Shown here: positions 6,019 to 12,000 of the stretch, piece after piece
Layout of the letters: the number at the start of each line of letters is the position of its first letter
Position numbering within the stretch: the first letter of the stretch is position 1
Source: Coriobacteriia bacterium
GTDB taxonomy: Bacteria; Actinomycetota; Coriobacteriia; Anaerosomatales; JAENZW01
Reading direction: 5' to 3'
NCBI GenBank assembly: GCA_029858605.1
Contig: JAOUET010000038.1
Coordinates: 1-12,000, forward strand
DNA length: 12,000 nucleotides
Program-made: the position numbers and the translations under genes
Notes under the pieces: model-generated
The model's database searches: none
The model's input: the letters and a program-made list of their open reading frames with translations, nothing else
What the model was told of the DNA's origin: nothing

Positions 6019-6657
6019 GTGCGTGAGGGTATCCATCCCCCGTATCTCGAGACGACCGTCGTCTGCTCGTGTGGCGAGCGCTTCGTCACCAACTCCACCA
6101 AGGGTGGCGAACTCCACATAGAGTTGTGCTCGAAGTGTCATCCCTTCTACACGGGCACACAGAAGCTCGTCGACACTGGTGGCCGCGTCCAGCGCTTCGC
6201 CGACAAGTTCGGCGATGCCGCTCAGGCCGTCACCGAGCGCGAGACCGCCGAGAGAGAAGCGCGCCGCAAGGCGGCCGAGGAGGCTGCGGCGGAGGCGAAG
6301 AGGGAGCGCGAGGCGAAGCTCACCGAGAAGGCAGAGCGCGCCGCGAAGTTCGAGGAGGCCAAGCCTCGGCCCAGAGCCTCCAAAGGCGAATCAACCGAGG
6401 AAGCCGCGCCCGAGGCTGCCGCCGAAGAACCGGCAGCGGACGAAGCCGAAGACACTGCCGAGGACGTCGTCGCCGAAGCGGCCGGCTCGACCGGCGAGGA
6501 GGTTGCCGCGGAGGAGCCGGAGCAGGCATCTGTCGAGGAGCCGGAGCAGACTACAGCCGAAGAGCCGGAGCAGACTACGGCCGAAGAGCCGGAGCAGACT
6601 ACGGCCGAAGAGCCGGAGCAGGCATCTGGCGAGAAGGCGGAGGAGAGCGCCGACTAG
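6019..6657 (+). CDS. rpmE: Ribosomal protein L31 (zinc-binding form) with long acidic C-terminal extension
   Basis: The first ~66 residues are a complete zinc-ribbon (C+) L31: REGIHPPY at the start, C16-x-C18 and C37-x-x-C40 as zinc ligands, then HPFYTGTQK (41-49) and GRVQRFADKFG (55-65). L31 sits on the 50S subunit near the central protuberance and forms an inter-subunit bridge. The protein then continues to 212 residues, about three times the usual length. Residues 67-115 are a charged Ala/Glu/Arg/Lys stretch likely to be one long helix, and 116-212 are an acidic Ala/Glu/Pro-rich tail with five 8-residue repeats of AEEPEQ plus TT or AS at 164-203. Start: GTG at 6019 with GAGGTG (6006-6011) seven bases upstream, matching the conserved L31 N-terminus. 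The frame is open throughout with no sign of a frameshift. The core call is secure; the tail function is unknown. Confidence 0.96.
   Translation: MREGIHPPYLETTVVCSCGERFVTNSTKGGELHIELCSKCHPFYTGTQKLVDTGGRVQRFADKFGDAAQAVTERETAEREARRKAAEEAAAEAKREREAKLTEKAERAAKFEEAKPRPRASKGESTEEAAPEAAAEEPAADEAEDTAEDVVAEAAGSTGEEVAAEEPEQASVEEPEQTTAEEPEQTTAEEPEQTTAEEPEQASGEKAEESAD
6508..6627 (+). repeat. Five tandem 24-bp repeats inside rpmE
   Basis: Five in-frame 24-bp units start at 6508, 6532, 6556, 6580 and 6604. They encode AEEPEQAS, VEEPEQTT, AEEPEQTT, AEEPEQTT and AEEPEQAS. Units 3 and 4 are identical at DNA level, and unit 5 returns to the AS ending of unit 1. High DNA identity between the middle copies points to recent expansion by slippage or unequal recombination, so copy number may vary between strains. 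Confidence 0.93.
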
Positions 6658-6677
6658 GATTCGGCGTCGTCACGCAC

Positions 6678-6686
6678 TGCTAGAAT
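6678..6686 (+). promoter_or_regulatory. Extended -10 promoter for thyX
   Basis: TGCTAGAAT at 6678-6686 is an extended -10 (TGC plus TAGAAT). No good -35 lies 16-18 bases upstream, which extended -10 promoters tolerate. The same nine bases precede prfA. The expected start near 6693 falls within the left arm of the rpmE terminator hairpin. The -10 lies 73 bases before the thyX start codon. Confidence 0.5.
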
Positions 6687-6688
6687 CG

Positions 6689-6711
6689 GGGAGGCGAATT
6701 GCTCGCCTCCC
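6689..6711 (+). terminator. Hairpin terminator after rpmE
   Basis: A perfect 9-bp stem GGGAGGCGA (6689-6697) / TCGCCTCCC (6703-6711) with loop ATTGC begins 31 bases after the rpmE stop. Only two T follow (TTGG), so a classical U-tail is missing. It overlaps the predicted start of the thyX transcript. Confidence 0.65.
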
Positions 6712-6758
6712 TTGGCATTCGGGGACCCTGCCAGTCCGACCGAGAGGTTCGAGATAGC

Positions 6759-7442
6759 GTGGACGTTCGTCTTCTCCAGCACACCCCCGACCCGCAGCTG
6801 GCCGTCGCGGTGGCCGCGCGGCTTTGCTACGCGCCGGTCGGGGCCGCGGAGCTCATGGAGGCGATGGACGACGAGAAGGCGGAGCGCGTTTTGCGTACGA
6901 TCATGACGAGCGGCCACTTCTCGGCGCTCGAGCATGCGAGCTACACCTTCGCGATCGACGGTGTCTCGAGAGCGCTCACGCATCAGCTGGTGCGTCATCG
7001 GGTTGCGAGCTACAACCAGCAGTCGCAGCGCTACGTCGCGTTCGTCGACGAACCCTGCTTCATCGTGCCCCCAAGCATCGAGGCCGATCCTGCGGTTCGC
7101 GAGGCTTTCGACGCGGCCAATGCTGCGTCCTTCGGCGCATATCGCTGTCTCATGGAATCCGGCATTCCTGCCGAAGACGCGCGCTACGTCTTGCCCAATG
7201 CGATGGAGACGAAGATCGTCGTCACTATGAACATGCGCGAGCTGCTGCACTTCTTCGAGTTGCGATGCTGCAAGAGGGCGCAATGGGAGATCTGCGACCT
7301 TGCCCTTCGGATGCTCGACCTCGTCGAGCCGACCGCACCCTACGTCTTCATGGATTCTGGCGCCTCGTGTCGCAGAGGCCCGTGTCGCGAAGGCAAGATG
7401 ACGTGCGGGGGCCCGTATCCACGTGCACCGAAGCGGGAGTAG
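6759..7442 (+). CDS. thyX: Flavin-dependent thymidylate synthase ThyX
   Basis: A 227-residue ThyX, which converts dUMP to dTMP using FAD, NADPH and methylene-tetrahydrofolate in the cytosol. The signature RHRxxSxNxxSxR is complete at 79-91 (R79, H80, R81, S84, N86, S89, R91). SALEHASYTF (55-64) and the helical region MNMRELLHFFELRC (157-170) are also typical. The C-terminus has C204, C209 and C216 in a CRRGPC...TCGGP arrangement, seen in a subset of family members. Length is normal. The start is a GTG at 6759 giving VDVRLLQHTPDP, the expected N-terminus, with GAGAGG (6742-6747) upstream; in-frame upstream codons run into the rpmE terminator hairpin. The stop lies four bases before the next gene, so the two are probably cotranscribed. 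Confidence 0.96.
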   Translation: MDVRLLQHTPDPQLAVAVAARLCYAPVGAAELMEAMDDEKAERVLRTIMTSGHFSALEHASYTFAIDGVSRALTHQLVRHRVASYNQQSQRYVAFVDEPCFIVPPSIEADPAVREAFDAANAASFGAYRCLMESGIPAEDARYVLPNAMETKIVVTMNMRELLHFFELRCCKRAQWEICDLALRMLDLVEPTAPYVFMDSGASCRRGPCREGKMTCGGPYPRAPKRE

Positions 7443-7446
7443 CGGC

Positions 7447-8454
7447 GTGATTCTCAGCGAGCAGGTTCCCGAGCGCGTCCAGTTCACCCACATCGGCGGC
7501 CAGGCGGTCCTCGAAGGTGTCATGATGCGCGGCAAGCACAACTGGGCTGTCGCCGTGCGCAAGCCCGACGGCGACGTGCACCTTGAGGAGCACGAACTCA
7601 AGACCACCGCCTCGAAGCGTCCGTGGCTCGGCAAGCCGGTAGTGAGGGGCGTCGTGGGCCTGTTCGAGACTCTCGTTCTTGCGATGAAGGCCTTCTCGAT
7701 CTCTGCGTCGGTCTCCGGTGAGACCGAGGAAGAGCAGCTGTCTTCCAAGGAGATCGCCTTCACGATGATACTAGGCGTGGCCTTGGCCCTACTGCTGTTC
7801 ATCGTACTGCCGGCCGTGCTGACCAACTGGGTCGTCGGCCAGGCGACCGAGCGGCCGTTCACTTGGAACATCGTCGACGGATTGCTGCGAGTCGCCGCGT
7901 TCTTCGCATACATCTGGGCCGTCAGTCGCATCAAGGATATCCAGCGCGTGTTCGCCTATCACGGTGCCGAACACAAGACGATCCACGCGTACGAGCATGG
8001 GTTGCCGCTGGAGGCTCAGGTGATCCAGCGCTACGAGACCATGCATGTCCGCTGCGGTACGTCTTTCCTTCTCATGGTCATGGTGATAGCGATCCTGGTC
8101 TTCTCGCTCGTGCCCGTCAAAGCGCTGGCAGCTGCGTGGGGCGTCGAGGGCCGCTACGGCATACTAGCTATCGCGATAGCCTCGCGTATCGTTCTGCTCC
8201 CCCTCATCGCGGGACTCGCCTACGAAGTCATCAAATGGGCGGGCAAGGCGCCCGACAACAAACTGGTACGCATCGTCCTGTGGCCGGGACTGATGCTTCA
8301 GAAGATGACGACTCGCGAGCCATCGGACGACATGGTTGAGATCGCGGTAGCGGCCATGCGCGCGGTAGTGGCGCGAGAGCAAGCCGAAGGAGCACCCGAC
8401 ACGCCTGCCTCCGGCGGCGCGGGATTTGCTTCAACGGAATCTCATGGAGAGTAG
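7447..8454 (+). CDS. yqhQ: YqhQ-like DUF1385 integral membrane protein
   Basis: A 335-residue protein of the DUF1385 (YqhQ) family. The family hallmarks are GGQAVLEGVMMR (17-28), YHGAEHKTIHAYE (171-183), HVRCGTSF (200-207) and LWPGLMLQKMTTREP (278-292). About four membrane segments are seen near 103-124, 145-160, 206-225 and 238-260. The His/Glu/Cys-rich conserved motifs suggest a metal site or an enzyme active site at the membrane, but no biochemical role is established to my knowledge. Start: GTG at 7447, seven bases after GGGAG (7435-7439); an in-frame ATG at 7423 would overlap thyX and lacks a ribosome site. The gene is often found near prfA/rpmE in Gram-positive bacteria, as here. The C-terminal ~20 residues are a Gly/Ser/Ala-rich tail. 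Family call confident, function unknown. Confidence 0.92.
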   Translation: MILSEQVPERVQFTHIGGQAVLEGVMMRGKHNWAVAVRKPDGDVHLEEHELKTTASKRPWLGKPVVRGVVGLFETLVLAMKAFSISASVSGETEEEQLSSKEIAFTMILGVALALLLFIVLPAVLTNWVVGQATERPFTWNIVDGLLRVAAFFAYIWAVSRIKDIQRVFAYHGAEHKTIHAYEHGLPLEAQVIQRYETMHVRCGTSFLLMVMVIAILVFSLVPVKALAAAWGVEGRYGILAIAIASRIVLLPLIAGLAYEVIKWAGKAPDNKLVRIVLWPGLMLQKMTTREPSDDMVEIAVAAMRAVVAREQAEGAPDTPASGGAGFASTESHGE

Positions 8455-8926
8455 CTCAGACCCACGATTTCGCGGCTCAACGGCCGCCCCACCCGGCCCG
8501 CAAGGAGTCCTCCAACGCTGGAAGCCGCGTGCCAGTTCTCGCGTGCAGCTCGTTCTTGGTGCGCTTCTGTGGACTGCCGCTGCGGGAATCCTGGGCTTTC
8601 GTGCCTTCACCTGGCTTGTCGAGGCCCCCGCCGCGTTCGTGGTCGTCGGTGTAGCGGTGGGCCTACTCAAGGCTCGCTTCCTGCTTGACGGCGCGGCCAG
8701 TCGAGCCGTTTCGCGAATTCAGGCGCGCGGACGCGACGCTTGCGCCGGAGGCTTCCTGTCCCTTTGGTCTTGGGCCCTCGTGCTTCTGATGATTTCGGCG
8801 GGACACGCTCTGCGTCTGACGTCGTTGCCCAGACCCTGGCTCGGCTTGCTGTACGCGGCGGTAGCCACGGCGCTCCTGTTCGCGAGTCGGAAGTACTGGA
8901 GAGCGGCGTCTGCGCCTGCGGTCTAG
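8444..8926 (+). CDS. Small four-helix membrane protein of unknown function
   Basis: A 160-residue protein with a polar N-terminus (1-34) and four likely membrane helices near 35-57, 63-80, 104-125 and 132-149. A basic loop lies between helices 2 and 3 (KARFLLDGAASRAVSRIQARGRD, in part). The pattern 'GLLKARFLL ... MISAGHALRL ... ALLFASRKYW' feels like a conserved small membrane family I have seen in other bacteria and archaea, but I cannot name it. The ATG at 8444 overlaps the end of the yqhQ gene by 11 bases; a TTG at 8426 is an alternative start. The ribosome site is weak, so translation may depend on coupling to yqhQ. The stop at 8924-8926 lies inside an inverted repeat preceding prfA. Real as a gene by frame, spacing and hydrophobicity; function unknown. 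Confidence 0.75.
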   Translation: MESSSDPRFRGSTAAPPGPQGVLQRWKPRASSRVQLVLGALLWTAAAGILGFRAFTWLVEAPAAFVVVGVAVGLLKARFLLDGAASRAVSRIQARGRDACAGGFLSLWSWALVLLMISAGHALRLTSLPRPWLGLLYAAVATALLFASRKYWRAASAPAV

Positions 8927-8955
8927 CGCCTCGGGGAGCGTCTCGGTGCTAGAAT
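8923..8955 (+). promoter_or_regulatory. prfA promoter: extended -10 inside an inverted repeat
   Basis: TGCTAGAAT (8947-8955) is an extended -10, identical to that of thyX, 63 bases before the prfA ATG. No clear -35 is present. An inverted repeat CTAGCGCC (8923-8930) / GGTGCTAG (8945-8952, one G-U pair) spans the stop of the upstream gene and part of the -10. It may be a weak terminator for the upstream transcript or a binding site. Confidence 0.45.
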
Positions 8956-9017
8956 GGCTCCTGGCCCGATCACGGTCCGAGCACGTTTCGATTCCGGTAG
9001 GAAAGCGCTGATAGAAC

Positions 9018-10085
9018 ATGCGTGAGAAGCTCGAACAGATACTGGAGACATATCGTGAACTGACGAGGAAGCTCTCCGACCCTGCGATCTTTGGCGATCA
9101 GAAGGAGTACGCGCGTCTCGCAAAGGAGCACGCTGACATGACGCCGCTTGCCCAGAGGATCGAGGAGTACTTCGGAGTCCTCGATGGCATTGCGGATGCC
9201 GAAGAGATGCTTCGCGCTGAAACAGACGCGGATATGAAGGAACTTGCGAAGGAGGAGTCGCGGGAGTTGGAGCAGCGCGTGCCGGGGCTCGAGGAAGAAC
9301 TCAGGGCGATGATGCTTCCGAAGGATCCTAACGACGACAAGAACGTCATCGTGGAGATTCGCGCTGGTGCGGGCGGCGATGAGGCTGCGCTGTTTGCCGG
9401 AGACCTCTACAGGATGTACACGCGCTACGCCGAGTCACAACGGTGGAAGGTCGAAGAGATCGACGCGAGTCCGACGGAGATCGGAGGGTTCAAAGAGGTC
9501 GCGTTCATGGTCAAAGGTAAGAAGGTCTACTCGAAGATGAAGTTCGAGTCGGGCGTACACAGGGTTCAGCGTGTTCCGGCCACCGAGTCCGGTGGGCGAA
9601 TCCACACTTCCACGGCGACCGTCGCCGTCCTGCCGGAGGCGGAGGACGTCGAGATCGAGATAAGGGCCGAGGACCTGCGAATCGACGTCTTTCGCTCGAG
9701 CGGTCCGGGGGGTCAATCAGTCAACACTACCGACTCGGCTGTGCGTATCACGCATCTGCCCACGGGTCTGGTCGTCCAATCCCAGAACCAGAAGTCGCAG
9801 CTGCAAAACAAGGAGAACGCCCTGCGGGTGCTGCGGGCTCGGCTATACGAGATCAAGTTGGAGAAGCAGCAGGCGGAACTGGGCGCCGAACGCCGCAGCC
9901 AGATCGGCTCGGGAGATCGCTCGGAGAAGATCCGGACCTACAACTTCCCTCAGGATCGCGTCACCGACCACCGCATCGGTCTGACCGTGCACAACTTGCC
10001 TGCAATCATGATGGGCGAGATTACCGAGATCGTTGAATCGCTGATCGCCGCCGACCGTGCGGAGCGACTCTCGGCGGTGGTGTAG
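9018..10085 (+). CDS. prfA: Peptide chain release factor 1
   Basis: A 355-residue RF1, which reads UAA and UAG in the ribosomal A site and triggers peptide release. The anticodon-like tripeptide is PAT (187-189), the P-x-T form that separates RF1 from RF2 (SPF). The catalytic GGQ at 231-233 sits in SSGPGGQSVNTTDSA. The N-terminal helical domain (about 1-100) and the core are complete and length is normal. The ATG at 9018 gives MREKLEQILETY, matching the family start; TAGGAAAG (about 8998-9005) lies some 12 bases upstream, a slightly long spacing. The Gln of GGQ (Q233) is the residue methylated by PrmC, encoded directly downstream with one base between stop and start, the usual prfA-prmC pairing. 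Confidence 0.98.
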   Translation: MREKLEQILETYRELTRKLSDPAIFGDQKEYARLAKEHADMTPLAQRIEEYFGVLDGIADAEEMLRAETDADMKELAKEESRELEQRVPGLEEELRAMMLPKDPNDDKNVIVEIRAGAGGDEAALFAGDLYRMYTRYAESQRWKVEEIDASPTEIGGFKEVAFMVKGKKVYSKMKFESGVHRVQRVPATESGGRIHTSTATVAVLPEAEDVEIEIRAEDLRIDVFRSSGPGGQSVNTTDSAVRITHLPTGLVVQSQNQKSQLQNKENALRVLRARLYEIKLEKQQAELGAERRSQIGSGDRSEKIRTYNFPQDRVTDHRIGLTVHNLPAIMMGEITEIVESLIAADRAERLSAVV

Positions 10086-10086
10086 C

Positions 10087-10953
10087 GTGACCGAGCGCGT
10101 CTGGACGGTGCGCGACGCGCTGGAATGGACCACGGGCTACCTGGCAAAGAAGCGTATAGAGCAGCCGCGCCTCTCCGCCGAGTGGCTCCTGTCGTCCGCG
10201 ACGCAGCTCTCTCGCGTGCAACTCTACGCTCTCTACGATCGCCCACTTTCCCCCGAGGAGCTCGTCCGGTTGCGCCAAGCCGTGGAGGTTCGTGCCACAG
10301 GAACGCCGCTGCAGTACGTGACGGGCGAGATGCCGTTCAGGCACATCGTGGTCAAGGTTGTGCCCGGAGTGTTCATCCCGAGGCCGGAGACCGAGATTCT
10401 CGTCGATAGTGCGCTCGGCGCGACTCGGGGAATCGAAGAGCCTCGAATCGTGGATCTGTGCACCGGGTCCGGGTGCGTCGCATGTTCGATAGCTGAAGAG
10501 CGTGCGCAGGCACGAGTGTGGGCTACCGAACTCGATGCGACGGCGTTGGGAGTGGCGCGCGACAACGTCGAGCGCCTCGGGCTTGGCGACCGGGTATCGG
10601 TGCTCGAGGGCGATCTGTTCGATCCGCTTCCTCGAGACCTGCGCGGGGGCGTCGACGCGGTCGTGGCGAACCCGCCGTACGTCTCGAGTGAAGACATGAA
10701 TGACCTGCCCGAAGAGGTCTTCGGCCACGAGCCGCACCTTGCTTTGGACGGTGGGCCGGACGGCCTCGATGTGGCCCGTCGCATCATGCGGGACGCTCTT
10801 GAGTGGCTGGCTCCCGGTCGTGTGCTTCTCATGGAACTTGACGAACGTCGCGTCGAAGATGCTGCGAACGAGATGCAGGCATGGTATGAAGGAGTAGAGA
10901 CCGTTTCGGATCTCGCGGATAGACCCCGGATCGTCTCCGGCAGGCGACCGTGA
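10087..10953 (+). CDS. prmC: Release factor glutamine methyltransferase PrmC
   Basis: A 288-residue PrmC (HemK), which N5-methylates the GGQ glutamine of release factors with S-adenosylmethionine. It has an N-terminal helical substrate-recognition domain (about 1-75), then TPLQYVTGEMPF (73-84), IPRPETEILV (97-106), SAM motif I DLCTGSGC (123-130), the acidic SAM contact in ATELDATAL (146-154) and the catalytic NPPYVS (195-200). The start is GTG at 10087, one base after the prfA stop, with GGCGGTGG (about 10073-10080) upstream, so translation is likely coupled. Length is normal for the family. A GTG start is common among the genes of this window. Confidence 0.96.
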   Translation: MTERVWTVRDALEWTTGYLAKKRIEQPRLSAEWLLSSATQLSRVQLYALYDRPLSPEELVRLRQAVEVRATGTPLQYVTGEMPFRHIVVKVVPGVFIPRPETEILVDSALGATRGIEEPRIVDLCTGSGCVACSIAEERAQARVWATELDATALGVARDNVERLGLGDRVSVLEGDLFDPLPRDLRGGVDAVVANPPYVSSEDMNDLPEEVFGHEPHLALDGGPDGLDVARRIMRDALEWLAPGRVLLMELDERRVEDAANEMQAWYEGVETVSDLADRPRIVSGRRP

Positions 10954-10996
10954 GGACCGGCACACGAGGGCGGTAACGAGAACGGAGGCGGTTGCC

Positions 10997-11641
10997 ATGA
11001 GCAAGGTATACCGCATCGACCCGGAGAATCCCTCCGCGGAAGTCATCAATCTCGCCGCAACAGTACTTCGAGGCGGCGGGATTGTTGTTTTTCCGACGGA
11101 AACCGTCTACGGGATCGGTGCATCGGCGCACTCTTGTTTCGGGCCACAAGAGATCTTCGACATCAAGGTCCGACCCCTCGATAAGCCCCTGCCCTGGCTA
11201 GTGGAGAACGACGATCTCCTGCTCGACACGTACGGTGTCGACGTGCCCGGCTACGCACACAATCTTGCGAAGGCGTTCTGGCCCGGCGCTCTCACTCTCG
11301 TCGTCAGGGCCGCCGATGTGGTCGGCAAGGACTTCCGCGCCGATGACGGCACGGTGGCTCTTCGCAGCCCGGATCACGAAGTCGTGATGGAACTCATTCA
11401 TGCATCCGGCGGCCCGCTTATCGCGACGTCCGCCAACACCAGCGGTTGGCCCGCACCGGGCGCGTTCGTCGATCTGGAGGAACGCATCATCGCTGCGGCG
11501 GATGTGGCCCTCGACGGTGGCGAGACCGCTCACGGGAAGGCGTCCACGGTCGTGGACTGCACGGGACCCGAGCCGAAGATCATCCGCGAAGGTGCTATCC
11601 CGGCGGATGCGGTACTGTCGGCCGCGAAGGGTGCCGCATAG
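10997..11641 (+). CDS. L-threonylcarbamoyladenylate synthase (TsaC/Sua5 YrdC-domain protein)
   Basis: A 214-residue YrdC-domain protein that makes threonylcarbamoyl-AMP from threonine, bicarbonate and ATP, the first step of the universal t6A37 modification of ANN-decoding tRNAs. Landmarks are PTETVYGIGA (33-42), KVRPLDKPLPWLV (57-69, the K-x-R-P...PL motif), FWPGALTLV (94-102), ALRSPDH (121-127) and TSANTSG (144-150). It lacks the extra C-terminal Sua5 domain of the roughly 340-residue form, so it is closer to TsaC in size. The ATG at 10997 has GGAGG (10984-10988) eight bases upstream. It follows prmC by 43 bases, the usual Gram-positive order prfA-prmC-ywlC. The canonical motif is usually KGRP; here it is KVRP, a mild variation. 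Confidence 0.94.
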   Translation: MSKVYRIDPENPSAEVINLAATVLRGGGIVVFPTETVYGIGASAHSCFGPQEIFDIKVRPLDKPLPWLVENDDLLLDTYGVDVPGYAHNLAKAFWPGALTLVVRAADVVGKDFRADDGTVALRSPDHEVVMELIHASGGPLIATSANTSGWPAPGAFVDLEERIIAAADVALDGGETAHGKASTVVDCTGPEPKIIREGAIPADAVLSAAKGAA

Positions 11642-11650
11642 AGAGATCGT

Positions 11651-11672
11651 TTGTACACAGGTTCGTGTACAA
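11651..11672. promoter_or_regulatory. Perfect dyad TTGTACAC-N6-GTGTACAA upstream of rpiB (candidate operator)
   Basis: TTGTACAC (11651-11658) and GTGTACAA (11665-11672) form a perfect 8-bp inverted repeat with a 6-base spacer, ending six bases before the rpiB -10 hexamer (11679). Position and symmetry suit a dimeric transcription factor acting on the promoter. A hairpin terminator after the tsaC-like gene is the alternative, but the stem is AT-rich and short and has no T-run. The motif is unlike the GC-rich surroundings. Confidence 0.55.
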
Positions 11673-11675
11673 GAC

Positions 11676-11684
11676 TGCTACAAT
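11676..11684 (+). promoter_or_regulatory. Extended -10 promoter for rpiB
   Basis: TGCTACAAT (11676-11684) combines TGC with TACAAT, one mismatch from the consensus -10, 66 bases before the rpiB start. The best -35-like sequence is the TTGTAC of the adjacent dyad (11651-11656), but the 22-base spacing is too long for unaided use. Confidence 0.55.
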
Positions 11685-11749
11685 CGTCGGTGGCGTTCTG
11701 CCGGACGCCTTCGGCGATTGCCTGTCTCGAGCGAGGGGACGAGGAGCGA

Positions 11750-12000
11750 ATGCGCATCGTCATCGGCAGTGATCATGCCGGTTTCGACCAGAAAGAGAGC
11801 ATAAAGCGGCACATCGCCGAGCAGGGCTACGATGTTGTCGACGTCGGAACCAGCAACAGCGACGACTCCGTGGACTATCCCGATTTCGCTGCCGGAGTGG
11901 GGCGCATGGTGGCCGCCGGAGAAGCCGACCGCGGTATCTTGGTGTGCGGAACGGGTATCGGGATGGCTATGGCGGCGAACAAGGTTCATGGAGTCCGCGC
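11750..12000 (+). CDS. rpiB: Ribose-5-phosphate isomerase B, N-terminal part (runs off right edge)
   Basis: The first 83 codons of an RpiB/LacAB-family sugar-phosphate isomerase, interconverting ribose-5-phosphate and ribulose-5-phosphate in the non-oxidative pentose phosphate pathway. It starts MRIVIGSDHAGF with the conserved D8/H9, has VDYPDFA (41-47) and the active-site loop VCGTGIGMAMAANK with catalytic C66 and T68. The family is usually about 145-155 residues, so roughly half is present. ATG at 11750 with GAGGAG (11741-11746) close upstream. It has its own candidate promoter and a perfect dyad, so it may be regulated separately from the prfA-prmC-tsaC group. Cysteine at position 66 fits RpiB proper. 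Confidence 0.95.
   Translation, partial: MRIVIGSDHAGFDQKESIKRHIAEQGYDVVDVGTSNSDDSVDYPDFAAGVGRMVAAGEADRGILVCGTGIGMAMAANKVHGVR

Noticed and set aside
6508..6627. Tandem repeats considered as a CRISPR array or mobile-element repeat
   Set aside because: The 24-bp units are contiguous without spacers, stay in frame and encode the L31 tail, so they are an intragenic repeat.
6654..7934. 426-codon minus-strand frame opposite thyX and yqhQ
   Set aside because: It spans two well-identified genes on the opposite strand and has no domain of its own.

Overview
The window looks like a chromosomal housekeeping region from a high-GC Gram-positive bacterium. My best guess is an actinobacterium of the Coriobacteriia type. 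The basis is the GC-rich coding sequence, the many GTG starts (about half the genes), and the order rho, rpmE, thyX, yqhQ, prfA, prmC, tsaC/sua5, rpiB. Almost everything lies on the + strand and is tightly packed. No tRNA, rRNA, CRISPR array or insertion sequence was seen, and no gap without a gene exceeds 300 bases.

Left part (1-3210): the tail of an unidentified gene is followed at once by three tightly spaced genes. They encode a calcineurin-like metallophosphoesterase, a cyclic 2,3-diphosphoglycerate synthetase and an ATP-cone 2-phosphoglycerate kinase. The last two are the complete known route 2-phosphoglycerate -> 2,3-bisphosphoglycerate -> cyclic 2,3-diphosphoglycerate (cDPG), a solute and phosphate store best known from thermophilic methanogens. 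The phosphoesterase gene overlaps the synthetase gene by an ATGA, which makes it a natural candidate for the enzyme that reopens or degrades cDPG. This is the most unusual part of the window.

Middle (3281-5339): a small transaldolase gene overlaps the transcription terminator gene rho, also by ATGA. A strong nested hairpin follows rho and separates it from a convergent gene for a double ACT-domain protein (5384-5779, minus strand).

Right part (5780-12000): a divergent intergenic region carries a good promoter and a short leader hairpin for rpmE. Its product, zinc-ribbon ribosomal protein L31, has a tail of about 140 residues rich in Ala and Glu, with five tandem 24-bp repeats. Then come thyX (flavin-dependent thymidylate synthase), a YqhQ/DUF1385 membrane protein, a small unnamed membrane protein, prfA (release factor 1), prmC (its glutamine methyltransferase), a TsaC/Sua5-type tRNA threonylcarbamoyladenosine enzyme, and the start of rpiB (ribose-5-phosphate isomerase B), which runs off the right edge.

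Four candidate promoters share an extended -10 of the form TGCTANNNT, located 63-73 bases before the start codons of rpmE, thyX, prfA and rpiB. Three of these four are associated with an inverted repeat that overlaps or directly precedes the -10, which suggests a compact terminator-promoter or operator-promoter architecture. Translation (L31, RF1, PrmC, t6A), transcription termination (Rho), dTMP synthesis (ThyX) and the non-oxidative pentose phosphate pathway (transaldolase, RpiB) are interleaved here.
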